Assembly: GCA_002937655.1 (NCBI GenBank)
Contig: PTKH01000001.1
Location: 1 to 64,000, forward strand
Reading direction: 5' to 3'
DNA length: 64,000 nucleotides
From: Alphaproteobacteria bacterium MarineAlpha9_Bin3
GTDB lineage: Bacteria > Pseudomonadota > Alphaproteobacteria > TMED109
The notes under the pieces were generated by a model. That model did not search any database, had not been told where the DNA came from, and was given only the letters and a program-made list of their open reading frames with translations. Made by a program: the position numbers and the translations under genes. The first letter of the stretch is position 1, and each line of letters begins with the position of its first letter. Positions 10,633-21,395 of the stretch are shown here, one piece after another.

Positions 10633-11982
10633 ATGTTATATAAATTAAGATTGTTATTTTTATTTATTACTGTTGGATTTTTTATTAATAGTTGTTCTAC
10701 ATTAAAATCTCTAGATGTTTTAAATCTATTAAGTTCACCAGATGAAAAAGGAATAGAAGGTAAAAGATTAGACATAAGTGTCTCATTAAAAGAAATTAAA
10801 ATAAATCCCGATGCAGCAAAAGTTCCAATTTCTCTGAATAAAACTATTAGAAACTACAATTGGAATCAAAAAGGTAAAAATAGTTATAATTCTCCTGAAA
10901 ATTTAATCGTTAATGAGAATACTAATTTATTATGGAAAAAAGATATTGGAGATGGTGAAGGTAAATATAATAAAATTTATGCTCAACCTGTTGGAAATAA
11001 ATCATTTATATATGCTTTAGATTCTGAAGGAAAATTAGTTTCTATAGATTTAACAAATGGAAATATTATTTGGGAACAAGAAATTTTTCCTGAAGAGGAA
11101 AGTATAAATTCTAATATAGATGGAGGATTAGCTTTATTTGAAGATAGTCTAATTATTTCTTCTTCTTATGGAGAAATAATAAAGATAAATGCAATTAATG
11201 GAAAAATTATATGGAAGAAAAATATATATAGACCTGTGCAAGGTGCTCCTACTATTAATAACGAATTGATATATCAAATGACCGTAAATAATGAGTTATA
11301 TGTATTAGATATTTTGACTGGAACTGAACTATGGAGATATAGTGCTTCACATGTATCTGCGATATCAAATGGGTCTTCGGCACCAGCAGTTAATAATGAT
11401 ATAGTTATATTTCCAAGTAATACAGGAGAGATTTTAGCTTTAGATCCTTTAACAGGCTCATTAATATGGAACTCATCATTAGTAATAGAGGGAGCAATAT
11501 CAGGATCCTTAGAATTAACTGATATTGATTCAGGTCCGGTAATAAATGATGGTTTAGTTTTTGCCTCTTCATTATCGGGAAAATTTGCTGTATTAGATTT
11601 AATAAGTGGGACTTTGCTCTGGGAAGTGCCCATAAAAACTTCAAGTGATGCTATAGTTAATGGTGATTCAGTTTTTATTACTAGTAATGATGGGAGAGTT
11701 ATAAATTTAATCAAAAATAGTGGTGAAGTTCGCTGGATTTCTAATATCTCTGAAACTATAAATCCAAAATCTGATGATACTCCCGTTTGTTCTACTCCTA
11801 TTTTAGCCAATGATAATATTATACTTACTTGTTATGATGGAAGCGTATTAAAAATAGACAGTAATAGCGGCGACTATATTAAATTATTTAAATTAGATTC
11901 ACCAATTTTTATATCTCCTATTATAATCAATGAGCATATAATTTTCTATACGGAAGATGCAGAAATAGTAGTTTATCGATAG
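10633..11982 (+). CDS. bamB: outer membrane assembly lipoprotein BamB / PQQ-binding-like beta-propeller
   Basis: Lipobox-like INSCS; repeated GxxxWxxx blades (NGNIIWEQEI, NGKIIWKKNI, TGTELWRYSA, TGSLIWNSSL, SGTLLWEVPI); upstream of der. Confidence 0.88.
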   Translation: MLYKLRLLFLFITVGFFINSCSTLKSLDVLNLLSSPDEKGIEGKRLDISVSLKEIKINPDAAKVPISLNKTIRNYNWNQKGKNSYNSPENLIVNENTNLLWKKDIGDGEGKYNKIYAQPVGNKSFIYALDSEGKLVSIDLTNGNIIWEQEIFPEEESINSNIDGGLALFEDSLIISSSYGEIIKINAINGKIIWKKNIYRPVQGAPTINNELIYQMTVNNELYVLDILTGTELWRYSASHVSAISNGSSAPAVNNDIVIFPSNTGEILALDPLTGSLIWNSSLVIEGAISGSLELTDIDSGPVINDGLVFASSLSGKFAVLDLISGTLLWEVPIKTSSDAIVNGDSVFITSNDGRVINLIKNSGEVRWISNISETINPKSDDTPVCSTPILANDNIILTCYDGSVLKIDSNSGDYIKLFKLDSPIFISPIIINEHIIFYTEDAEIVVYR

Positions 11983-11990
11983 GAATACTG

Positions 11991-13337
11991 ATGTTACCTA
12001 AAGTAGTTATTTTTGGACGGCCTAATGTGGGTAAATCCACTTTATTTAATAGGCTTATAAAGAGAAAAGCAGCAATTGTAGCTGATATACCTGGTGTCAC
12101 TAGAGATAATAAAGGTCTTAAAGCTAATTTAGGAAAATTAGAGTTTATGCTTTATGATACAGCAGGGTTTGACGAAGTAAATAATAAAAATGAGTTAAGT
12201 AAAGATATAACTGATAAGATAAAATCTATTATAAATATTGCAGATATTATTATATTTATGTTTGATGCTAGATCCGGAATAATGCCATTCGATTATTCCT
12301 GTGCAAGTATTTTAAGAAAGATTAAATGTCCTATTTTATTAGTTGGGAATAAAGTTGAATCAGAAACTCAAAAAAATCAAGCTTATGAGGCCATAAAATT
12401 AGGATTTGGTGATCCACTAATTATCTCAGCAGAACATGGGATAGGATTCGGTACATTAGAAGGCAATTTATCTGTATTAATGAAAAATATAAATAACTTT
12501 AGTGAAAAAAATAATATTAAAGACAATAATATAAGATTAGCTATAGTAGGTAGGCCCAATAGTGGAAAATCTACTTTAATTAATACCTTAATGGGTAAGA
12601 ATATTGTTTTAACTGGTAATCAACCAGGTGTGACTAGAGATTCAGTAATGATAGACTTTGATTGGAAAGGTTCAAATATTCAACTTATAGATACTGCAGG
12701 TATTAGAAAAAAAAGTAAGATAATTGATAAAATCGAGAAATTATCTGTAGAATCTTCAATTGATTCGGTAAAATATGCTCAAATAGTAATATTGGTTTTA
12801 GATTGTAATGAAGCATTATCTCGTCAGGATTTAGCTATAGCTAGTCATGTTATAGAGGAGGGTAGAGTTTTGATTATTGCCGCAAATAAATGGGATATTG
12901 TAATTAATAAGGAAGAAGTAAGAGCTGCATTAAGAAATAAATTAAATAAGACTTTATCCCAATTAAAAGGAGTATATTTAATAGAAATTTCAGCATTAAA
13001 TAAAAAAGGCATTAATAATTTGATGGAATCTGCAATGTCTATATATAAAAAATGGAATATAAAAATTTCTACTTCAAAATTAAATAAATGGCTAAATACA
13101 ATTCAACAAATAAATCCACCACCTTTAAAGTCAGGAAGAGTTATAAAAATTAAATATTGCACCCAGACAAGTATTAGACCACCTACATTTACTTTTTTTT
13201 CTAATTTAAATGGAGATTTTAATGATTCTTATCAAAGGTATTTATTAAATAATATTAGAGATGAATTTGATTTACAGGGTATTCCGATAAGACTTATTTT
13301 TAAAAATAGTAAAAATCCATTTATTCACGATTTATAA
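11991..13337 (+). CDS. der: ribosome biogenesis GTPase Der
   Basis: Two GTPase domains: GRPNVGKSTLFNRL and GRPNSGKSTLINTLMG, each with a DTAG motif; C-terminal KH-like domain. Confidence 0.97.
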   Translation: MLPKVVIFGRPNVGKSTLFNRLIKRKAAIVADIPGVTRDNKGLKANLGKLEFMLYDTAGFDEVNNKNELSKDITDKIKSIINIADIIIFMFDARSGIMPFDYSCASILRKIKCPILLVGNKVESETQKNQAYEAIKLGFGDPLIISAEHGIGFGTLEGNLSVLMKNINNFSEKNNIKDNNIRLAIVGRPNSGKSTLINTLMGKNIVLTGNQPGVTRDSVMIDFDWKGSNIQLIDTAGIRKKSKIIDKIEKLSVESSIDSVKYAQIVILVLDCNEALSRQDLAIASHVIEEGRVLIIAANKWDIVINKEEVRAALRNKLNKTLSQLKGVYLIEISALNKKGINNLMESAMSIYKKWNIKISTSKLNKWLNTIQQINPPPLKSGRVIKIKYCTQTSIRPPTFTFFSNLNGDFNDSYQRYLLNNIRDEFDLQGIPIRLIFKNSKNPFIHDL

Positions 13338-13999
13338 CTATTTTCTAAAATTTTAATAAACTTTGCTGAAGCTATTTCAGCAGTGTCAATATTTTCTTTA
13401 ATTTCTCCTGGAAAAGCACTATTTCTTAGTTTACTATTTATAGGCCCTGGATCATATACACTAGCCTTAATATTAGTTTTTGTAATTTCTTTTTTCCAAC
13501 TATTTATTAGAGATTCTATAGCATTACTACTTAAAGCGTATGAACTAAAATATGGTTCAAGATATGTCTTTTGTTTGCATATGAAAAAGTAAGCTCTTCC
13601 ATATTTTGAATATCTAAGTAGTGGGTCTAATGATCTAATTAGTTGCCAATTAGCTGTTATATTAATATTAATTATTTTGTTAAATTCCTTTGGTAATATG
13701 TGATTAATTGGGCTTAGTTTAGGATAGAATGAAGAGCAGTTAATAAGTATATCTAATTTTTTATATTTATCAAAAATTACACCACCTAATTTATCTATAG
13801 ACCTACTATGATTAAGGTCTAGGGGTACTATTTTTGGTCTTAATAAAGCTTTATCTATTATTTCTTCATATAGCTTTTCTAATCTATCAGAATTATTAGC
13901 CACTAATATCAATTGAATATTTTTAGAAATTAAATTTTTAGTTATAGCTTTACCGAGTGTTCCAGTTGCTCCTACAACTAGTGCAATTCGTTTAACCAT
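13325..13999 (-). CDS. SDR family oxidoreductase
   Basis: MVKRIALVVGATGTLGKAITKNL; Rossmann TGxxxGxG-type; downstream of purF as in many alphaproteobacteria. Confidence 0.82.
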   Translation of the reverse strand: MVKRIALVVGATGTLGKAITKNLISKNIQLILVANNSDRLEKLYEEIIDKALLRPKIVPLDLNHSRSIDKLGGVIFDKYKKLDILINCSSFYPKLSPINHILPKEFNKIININITANWQLIRSLDPLLRYSKYGRAYFFICKQKTYLEPYFSSYALSSNAIESLINSWKKEITKTNIKASVYDPGPINSKLRNSAFPGEIKENIDTAEIASAKFIKILENSYKS

Positions 14000-14010
14000 T
14001 CACAATTACC

Positions 14011-15444
14011 CTACTTATCATTTAATAGAGATAATTGATTTTTTAAAGCTCCGTCATCCCTGTCTACTAGCTTGGTAGGATAATCTCCTGTAAAGCAATG
14101 GTCTGTATATTGAGGATTTTTATTATTTCTATTTTTGTGCCCCATAGATTGGTAAAGCCCTTTCAAAGACAGAAAGTGCAAACTATCAAGTTTTAACATT
14201 TTTCTAATTTCTTCAGTGGAATTTTGAGAAGCTATTAATTCACTTATACTAGGTGTATCAATACCATAAAAATCAGGATATTTAATTGGAGGACTAGAAA
14301 TTCTCATATGAACCTCTGAAGCTCCAGCATTTCTCATCATTTCAACAATTTTTATGGCTGTAGTACCTCTAACTATAGAGTCATCTATTAACACAATTTT
14401 TTTATTTTTAATAATTGATCTATTTGCATTATGTTTTAATTTAATTCCTAATTGTCTAATTGTTTGTGTGGGTTCTATAAAAGTTCTACCTACATAGTGA
14501 TTTCTGATTATTCCAAGGTTAAATGGAATTTTAGACGCTTCTGAATAACCAAGTGCAGCTGGTACTCCTGAATCTGGAACTGGAATCACTAAATCTGCAT
14601 CAGTTTTAAGTTCTAAAGCTAATTGTCGTCCCATTTTTTTTCTACAATCATATATATTTTTTCCATTCATAACACTATCTGGTCTTGCAAAATATATGTA
14701 TTCAAAAATACATGGTCTCGCGGAAATTTTATTAAATGGCTTATAAGATTTAACGCCATTTTTGTCCATCACAACAATTTCTCCATTATCAATGTCTCTT
14801 ATATATTTAGCACCTATAATATCTAATGCGCATGTTTCAGAGGCTATAATTTTAGCTCCCTTTAATTCTCCCATTACCAATGGTCTAATTCCAAGAGGGT
14901 CTTTTATTGCTATTAATTTTTTATTTGTTAAAAGTCCAATACTATACGCGCCTTCTAATTCAAACAAAGCATCAATTATTTTTTTTATCATTGTTGATTT
15001 TTTACTTTGGGCTATCAGGTGCAAAAGGGCTTCTGTATCTGTAGTAGATTGAAATATAGCACCTTTTTTAACTAAATTTTTTCTTAGTTCTATTCCATTT
15101 GTAAGGTTGCCATTATGCGAACATGCGATACCACCTCCAATTAAATCAGCAAATAAAGGTTGAATATTTTTTAGAGAGGTATTACCTGTGGTAGAATATC
15201 TAACATGTCCTAATGCTGAATTTCCCGGAAGTCTATCTATTACTGATGCCTTTGTGAAATGATCTCCTACTAATCCCATATAAGGCTCATTATTAAAGTT
15301 TTTGCCATCAAAAGACACTATACCTGCACTTTCTTGTCCGCGATGTTGAAGAGCGTGTAAACCTAAAGCAGTAAGTGCTGCTGCATCTGGATGTCCAAAG
15401 ACACCAAATACTCCACATTCTTCTTTAAGTTTATCATCACACAT
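14011..15444 (-). CDS. purF: amidophosphoribosyltransferase
   Basis: ECGVFGVFGHPDAA, LHALQHRGQESAGI, VLIDDSIVRGTT (PRPP-binding). Confidence 0.97.
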   Translation of the reverse strand: MCDDKLKEECGVFGVFGHPDAAALTALGLHALQHRGQESAGIVSFDGKNFNNEPYMGLVGDHFTKASVIDRLPGNSALGHVRYSTTGNTSLKNIQPLFADLIGGGIACSHNGNLTNGIELRKNLVKKGAIFQSTTDTEALLHLIAQSKKSTMIKKIIDALFELEGAYSIGLLTNKKLIAIKDPLGIRPLVMGELKGAKIIASETCALDIIGAKYIRDIDNGEIVVMDKNGVKSYKPFNKISARPCIFEYIYFARPDSVMNGKNIYDCRKKMGRQLALELKTDADLVIPVPDSGVPAALGYSEASKIPFNLGIIRNHYVGRTFIEPTQTIRQLGIKLKHNANRSIIKNKKIVLIDDSIVRGTTAIKIVEMMRNAGASEVHMRISSPPIKYPDFYGIDTPSISELIASQNSTEEIRKMLKLDSLHFLSLKGLYQSMGHKNRNNKNPQYTDHCFTGDYPTKLVDRDDGALKNQLSLLNDK

Positions 15445-15512
15445 AGGTATTAATATTCTCTATTTAATTTATATTTATTTTGTACTATTAAATTATTTAT
15501 ACTTTCCAAAGT

Positions 15513-16202
15513 CTAATCTTTATTATTTGTATCAATTGTTTCAATATTATTTAATCTATTCATCTGTTCTCTTTCTGCAGGTGTATAACTACTTTCATTT
15601 TCAATGCCTTTATATAATTCAGGTTCATTAAATAACTTATTTTTATCTATTAATTCATTTATGTTAAGTTTTTGTATATCTATTGCCTTTATGTCTATAG
15701 CAAAAAATTCATTAGGCAAAATATTTTTTAAATTATTAGTAATAGATATAACTATTGGATAGCTATATGATTCATACATCCATTTAGGTATTGTATTATT
15801 TACCCATATTGTCTGATTACCAGCTATAAATAATACTACAACTAAGATAATGGCTCTTATTACACCAAAAATCATTCCCAATAATCTATCTAGTGGAGCT
15901 AGTAATGAATTTTTAATATTTTTAGAAATAAAATTAGATAAAAATGTCAGGGTAATAATAGATAACAAGAATAATATACCAAAAGAAATTGCATCAGCTA
16001 CAATATTAGAATCTATATATTCTATAGTAATAGAATTTAAGTCAGAGTAATATTTAAATGCAATCCAAGCTGCTAATAACCAATTTATAATTGAAAGAGT
16101 TTCTTTTGCAAAACCTCTACTATATCCAATAACTAAAGAAACCAGCATACTTACAAATAATACTATATCTAGTAAATTGATATTTATATTATTAAATTCC
16201 AT
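15513..16202 (-). CDS. cvpA: CvpA family protein
   Basis: LLDIVLFVSMLVSLVIGYSRGFAKETLSIINWLLAAWIAFKYY; upstream of purF. Confidence 0.9.
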   Translation of the reverse strand: MEFNNININLLDIVLFVSMLVSLVIGYSRGFAKETLSIINWLLAAWIAFKYYSDLNSITIEYIDSNIVADAISFGILFLLSIITLTFLSNFISKNIKNSLLAPLDRLLGMIFGVIRAIILVVVLFIAGNQTIWVNNTIPKWMYESYSYPIVISITNNLKNILPNEFFAIDIKAIDIQKLNINELIDKNKLFNEPELYKGIENESSYTPAEREQMNRLNNIETIDTNNKD

Positions 16203-16261
16203 TATAAAAAATTTCTTATTAATTTATATTTTATGAATACTTTATACTCTTTTAATTATAA

Positions 16262-17401
16262 TTATACGATTATTTTAGGAATATTCTTACCCATATTACA
16301 CAATATTTCATAAGGTATCGTTTTATTCTCCTTAGCAAATTTTTCTAAACTTCTATTTGGTCCAAAAATTTCTACCAAATCTCCAGTTCTTACTTCATCA
16401 TATTTTAATTTGCTAATATCGATAACTGTAAGATCCATTGATACTCTGCCTAATATAGTTATTTTTTTATTTCCTATATATACTGACCCTTTATTAGATA
16501 AAAGTCGTGAGAAGCCATGTGAGTAACCTATCGAAATAGTAGCTATTATACTATCTTGTTTCATTTTTACTGTTTGTCCATAACCTATTGATGAATTTTT
16601 AGATATTTTTTTTATTTGAGTTATTTGTGCATAAAGGGAAACAGCTTCTTTCAATGGGTTTTGTTTTGTATTATGAGGATTAATTCCCCAAAAAGCAGCT
16701 CCTGGTCTCACAACATCTAGTATATATTTTGAACCGAGCCATAGTCCTGAGGAGTTACATATACTAGATTTAATAGAACATTCTGAAATTTTACTAAGAA
16801 TTTTTGTACATTTTTTAATTTCTTTTAATTGCTTGAAGTTTAACATATTTTTTGTATCTTCAGCACAAGCTAAGTGAGTCATTACATATTTTATATTTAA
16901 TTTATTAAATAATACTTCATTTTTTTTATCTAATATTTCTGTATAAGAAATGCCTAATCTATTCATTGCTGTATCAATATGTAAAATACAGCTATCCTTT
17001 TTTGTACTATTTTTTATCCATATTTTTATTTCTTCTAATGAGTTAATGACTGGAATTAAATTATATTTTTTTAAGATTTTAACGTTAAATGGTTTTCCTA
17101 TATTTAATATGAAAAGTTCAATATTTTTAAATTTTTTTCTTAATTTTATCCCTTCAGCTATATTTGCTAAAAACATCTTTTTATAACCTAATTCTATTAA
17201 AATACTTGTAATTGATAAAACTCCCATTCCATAAGCATCGGCTTTAATAACAGGGCTTATTACTGCATTTTTAGATTTTTTTGAAATAATATTAGAGTTG
17301 TATTTTATATTTTTTTTACTTATTAAGAACAAATTACCATTTTGAAATAAATATTTTTTATATTTATTTTTGATATTCTTACTAGCCTTATTAATTTCCA
17401 T
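16262..17401 (-). CDS. alr: alanine racemase
   Basis: PVIKADAYGMGV (PLP Lys), HIDTAMNRLG, RVSMDLTVIDI. Confidence 0.95.
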   Translation of the reverse strand: MEINKASKNIKNKYKKYLFQNGNLFLISKKNIKYNSNIISKKSKNAVISPVIKADAYGMGVLSITSILIELGYKKMFLANIAEGIKLRKKFKNIELFILNIGKPFNVKILKKYNLIPVINSLEEIKIWIKNSTKKDSCILHIDTAMNRLGISYTEILDKKNEVLFNKLNIKYVMTHLACAEDTKNMLNFKQLKEIKKCTKILSKISECSIKSSICNSSGLWLGSKYILDVVRPGAAFWGINPHNTKQNPLKEAVSLYAQITQIKKISKNSSIGYGQTVKMKQDSIIATISIGYSHGFSRLLSNKGSVYIGNKKITILGRVSMDLTVIDISKLKYDEVRTGDLVEIFGPNRSLEKFAKENKTIPYEILCNMGKNIPKIIV

Positions 17402-18881
17402 TATCTTTCCTATAATCTTCTGCCAAATCAGAAAATTTAGTTAATGCAGGCTCAAAATGAAGCTTTATATTACCAATTGGACCGTGACGCTGTTTTGCCA
17501 CTATCACATCAGCAGTATTTTGCACTTTTTCAAGAGTTTCTTGCCATTCAAGATAACGATTATGAAATTTTTCATCTGTTTCTGTGCTAGTTTTTCTTGG
17601 TTCAGCTCTTTCTTCATAATACGATTGTCTATAAACAAACATTACAACATCTGAATCTTGCTCAATAGTTCCTGATTCTCTTAAATCAGCTAGCTGTGGT
17701 CTTTTATCTTCTCTTTGCTCCACAGCTCTTGACAATTGACTTAATGCAACAACTGGAACATTTAGCTCCTTTGCAATAGCTTTTAGGCCTTGGGTGATTT
17801 CAGAAATTTCTTGCACTCTATTATTAGATATATTTATGGCGCTCATAAGTTGTAAATAATCTAATATAATCAATTTTAAGCCACCATGGATTCTTTTTAT
17901 TCTTCTAGCTCTTGTTCTTAATTGGGGAACAGATAAAGCAGGAGTTTCATCTATAAACAATTTTCTTTCCTGAATATTTTGACTAGCTCTCACTAAATTA
18001 ATAAATTCATCATTACTGAGTTGGCCTCTTCTAATTTTTTCAGAGGATATTTTTGCTTCTTCCGCTAAAATTCTATTAGTGAGTTGTACGCTAGACATCT
18101 CAAGAGAACAAAAAAGAATAGGGTTATCTTTTTCATTTTTAACTTTCTTAGCTGCTTGAAAAGCTATATTTGTTGCTAAGGCAGTTTTTCCCATACTTGG
18201 TCTTCCAGCCACTATTATCAAATCCGAGTTATGTAATCCTCCTAAAAGTTCATCCATAGATTTTAAACCAGTAGTTATACCAGATAATTTTCCATCCCTA
18301 TTATGAGCAGTTTCTGCGCTAGAAATTGCTTCAGCTATCGAATCTGAGAAAGACAAAGGGCCTTTATTTGTTTCTCCTGTCTCAGCAAGAGTAAATAATT
18401 TACTTTCGGCCATTTCAATCTGAGAATTAGCACTTTCATCAATACTAGGACTAGATGCTTTTGACGCCACTTCATGGGCAAGTCTAATTAATTCACGTCT
18501 TAAAGATAAATCGTATATTAATTTTGCGTAGTGTTCTGAATTTGGTGCTATATCTGATGCTTCGCTTAGCTTAATTAAATAGTTAGTTCCTTCTATTTCT
18601 ATAAGGGCAGGATCTTTTTCAAAATATTGATCAAGTGTAATAGAATCTGCAACTTGCCCATTATTTATTAATTTTTGAATAGCCTCAAAAATTCTCCCAT
18701 GAACAGGGACAAAAAAATGTTCACTTTTTAATGAAAGATCATATGTAATTCTATTATATATTTCATTATCAACTAATATAGATCCTAATAATGTTTCTTC
18801 TGCCTCTATAGAATGAGGTAAAGAATTTATATTTTGGTTCCTACTATTAGGGCTATTGAGATTTTCAATATTATTCAACAT
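17391..18881 (-). CDS. dnaB: replicative DNA helicase
   Basis: LPHSIEAEETLLGSILVD, VAGRPSMGKTALATNIA Walker A, LIILDYLQLM, VALSQLSRAVEQREDKRPQLADLRESGTIEQDSDVVMFVYR; no intein. Confidence 0.98.
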   Translation of the reverse strand: MLNNIENLNSPNSRNQNINSLPHSIEAEETLLGSILVDNEIYNRITYDLSLKSEHFFVPVHGRIFEAIQKLINNGQVADSITLDQYFEKDPALIEIEGTNYLIKLSEASDIAPNSEHYAKLIYDLSLRRELIRLAHEVASKASSPSIDESANSQIEMAESKLFTLAETGETNKGPLSFSDSIAEAISSAETAHNRDGKLSGITTGLKSMDELLGGLHNSDLIIVAGRPSMGKTALATNIAFQAAKKVKNEKDNPILFCSLEMSSVQLTNRILAEEAKISSEKIRRGQLSNDEFINLVRASQNIQERKLFIDETPALSVPQLRTRARRIKRIHGGLKLIILDYLQLMSAINISNNRVQEISEITQGLKAIAKELNVPVVALSQLSRAVEQREDKRPQLADLRESGTIEQDSDVVMFVYRQSYYEERAEPRKTSTETDEKFHNRYLEWQETLEKVQNTADVIVAKQRHGPIGNIKLHFEPALTKFSDLAEDYRKDNGN

Positions 18882-19013
18882 GCATAATTAATATCATAAA
18901 AATATTAAACTATAAAATGTGGATTACGTTAATTGTCTTAATTATGTGAATAATTATTTTACTTAATTTATAATTATAATTTAACTATTTATTAGAAGTC
19001 AGTTTTATTCTTT

Positions 19014-19634
19014 TTAATCATCTTTTAATTTTTTTTCAGCTAAAGATTCGGTGCTTTTAGCATCAGCACTTTTCCCTGATAAATTTTCATCATCTTTTGG
19101 TTTATCTTCAGTAAAAGACTCAGCACTTTTCTTTGTAACGTTTTCCTCTGCTAAGTTTTCAATCTCTTCAGCTTTAAAAGTAAGTTCCTCTAATGTTCGT
19201 CCGATATTTACCTTAATATTAATGATATGTTCTGGATGAATTACTACTCTGACTTCATGTTGTCCTACAGTTTTAATTACTGACTTAAGAACTATTTGCC
19301 TTTTTTCAATTTTATGTCCTTGATTATTTAGTTCATCTGAAATATCCCTAGTACTAACAGAACCATATAACTGTCCTGAATCACTGGCTTGTTTTATAAT
19401 ATTGATACTTACATCTTTCATATTTGATGCTATTTTTTCTGCAGCTGAGAGTTTTTCTTTATTTAGTTTTTCATATTTTTCTTTTTCTTTTTCGTATACG
19501 GAAAGGTTTTCTTTATTTGCACGAAGAGCTTTATTTTGGGGAAGCAAATAGTTCCTAGCAAAGCCATCCTTTACCTTTACTACATCACCTAATTTTCCTA
19601 TTTTTTCAATTCTCTCTAAAAGAATAACTTCCAT
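19014..19634 (-). CDS. rplI: 50S ribosomal protein L9 with charged C-terminal extension
   Basis: MEVILLERIEKIGKLGDVVKVKDGFARNYLLPQNKALRA; tail after about residue 155 is Lys/Asp/Glu/Ser-rich. Confidence 0.96.
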   Translation of the reverse strand: MEVILLERIEKIGKLGDVVKVKDGFARNYLLPQNKALRANKENLSVYEKEKEKYEKLNKEKLSAAEKIASNMKDVSINIIKQASDSGQLYGSVSTRDISDELNNQGHKIEKRQIVLKSVIKTVGQHEVRVVIHPEHIINIKVNIGRTLEELTFKAEEIENLAEENVTKKSAESFTEDKPKDDENLSGKSADAKSTESLAEKKLKDD

Positions 19635-19683
19635 TTTTTACTCCTAATAATAATTTTTAAAAGACTTTATACTAATTATTCAT

Positions 19684-20574
19684 CTAATCAATGTTTCTAT
19701 TAACTTTTTTAAATTTTAAATCTCTAAAATTGTATACAGATTCTAGAACTCCAATTGCCGTTATTATTGGAAGCGCTATTGGTACCAGAAAAATTACACT
19801 ATAAAATGTATAAATAAAAAAATCACTTATTTTTTTATTTTTAAAGAATACATGCATTACTCCTAGCCCTTGAATAGTAACAGGTATAGAATAAATTAAT
19901 GTTAAGGATCTAAATAATACTCCATTCTCATTATTAATTAAAGAAGCAGGTATCAAGAAAATAATAAATAATGTTATCATCCATTTTTGTAATTTTAAGT
20001 CTATCAATTTGTCTGAAAAATTAGTCGATTTGTTAAAGAATTTAATTAATATTGTTCTTGATAGCATTAAATTCACTATTAAAACTATATTCCAAGAAAA
20101 TATCATAATTGAAGGGGCTAAATCTAAAATTGATTGATCAATAATAATATTACTATTTAAATTTTGATTTAAATGATCTGTTATGCTTTGCGTAATATTT
20201 TTAATTTTATCTTTATAAGTAAAACTAAAGATAATAAAAAATACTGAATTGATAAGAGTAATTTTAGATATAAAATTAAGATAACTAAGCTTATTTTTTG
20301 CTTTTTCAAATATTATTAAAGTAACAGGTAGTATATTTGTAATAAAAAATAATATTCCAACATAAAAAGATGTAATAGAGGTTATTATGAAAATACTACA
20401 TATTGAGGTTAAAAATATTCCAGCTGACCCAAAATAAAAAGCAGAAATAAATATTGGTAAAGATGAAAAATAAGATAAAACTATTAAATAGATTCCTAAA
20501 TATTTAAAGCCAACAGCAAATAAACATGATATTAAACTTGCTATTAAAGAATTTAATATAGCCTTAAACGGCAT
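19684..20574 (-). CDS. DUF2232 family membrane protein
   Basis: Multi-TM protein located between rpsR and rplI, the usual alphaproteobacterial DUF2232 position. Confidence 0.75.
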   Translation of the reverse strand: MPFKAILNSLIASLISCLFAVGFKYLGIYLIVLSYFSSLPIFISAFYFGSAGIFLTSICSIFIITSITSFYVGILFFITNILPVTLIIFEKAKNKLSYLNFISKITLINSVFFIIFSFTYKDKIKNITQSITDHLNQNLNSNIIIDQSILDLAPSIMIFSWNIVLIVNLMLSRTILIKFFNKSTNFSDKLIDLKLQKWMITLFIIFLIPASLINNENGVLFRSLTLIYSIPVTIQGLGVMHVFFKNKKISDFFIYTFYSVIFLVPIALPIITAIGVLESVYNFRDLKFKKVNRNID

Positions 20575-20596
20575 TAAACAATCCTATATAAAAACT

Positions 20597-20863
20597 TTAT
20601 CTTTCAAGATATGGAATAAGAGCTAAAACTCGAGCTCTTTTAATAGCTTGTGCTAGTTTTCTTTGCTTGGGTGCGGAAACAGCACTTATCCTAGCTGGAA
20701 TAATTTTACCTCTTTCGGACACAAATTTACTTAATGTTCTAGTATCTCTAAAGTCTATAGGTATTCCTTCTGGACCACTAAATGGACAAGTTTTTTTTCT
20801 TCTAAAAAAAGGCTTAGATCCAGTAGAATCGTTATCCTCAAATTTTTTATTATCTTTTTGCAA
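20597..20863 (-). CDS. rpsR: 30S ribosomal protein S18
   Basis: [50 protein letters not shown]. Confidence 0.98.
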   Translation of the reverse strand: MQKDNKKFEDNDSTGSKPFFRRKKTCPFSGPEGIPIDFRDTRTLSKFVSERGKIIPARISAVSAPKQRKLAQAIKRARVLALIPYLER

Positions 20864-20896
20864 AATACTACTCCTATAATTCCTACTATAATTTAA

Positions 20897-21229
20897 TTAA
20901 TTTTCCGATGATTTTTTTGCTAAAATAGAAGGCTCAGTATTTATTTCTTCTGTTTTTAAAGATAAATACCTTATTATATTTTCATCTATTCTCATATTTC
21001 TTTCTAATTCTTGTATTGCTAAGCCATTACCATCAATTTTTAAGACTACATAATGTCCTTTCTTATTTTTTTCAATCTTATATGCTAAATTTCTTAATCC
21101 CCATGACTCTGTATCAACTAAATTAGCATCATTTTTTTCTAAAATATTTTTAAAATTATCTACAGTGTTTTCTAATTCTTTTTCGCCTAGTTCTTGTCGT
21201 GCAATAAATATACTTTCATAAAATGCCAT
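20897..21229 (-). CDS. rpsF: 30S ribosomal protein S6
   Basis: MAFYESIFIARQELGEKELENTVDNFKNIL...WGLRNLAYKIEKNKKGHYVVLKIDG. Confidence 0.97.
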   Translation of the reverse strand: MAFYESIFIARQELGEKELENTVDNFKNILEKNDANLVDTESWGLRNLAYKIEKNKKGHYVVLKIDGNGLAIQELERNMRIDENIIRYLSLKTEEINTEPSILAKKSSEN

Positions 21230-21395
21230 GTTTTGTCTTTCTCATTCAAATTTAACTTATATGGAGAGTTTACGTAACCTAAAATTACTATTTAGGCAAG
21301 CTTTCTTATGAATAAGTTATAAAAAAAAGTATAAAGATAACAATAATTAGTTTAAAATTTTATCAATACTTAAATATTTTTTAAAGGATTTACTT

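Noticed and set aside
11274-11810. 178-aa antisense ORF opposite bamB
   Set aside because: Shadow ORF fully inside a confidently assigned gene on the opposite strand; no recognisable family.
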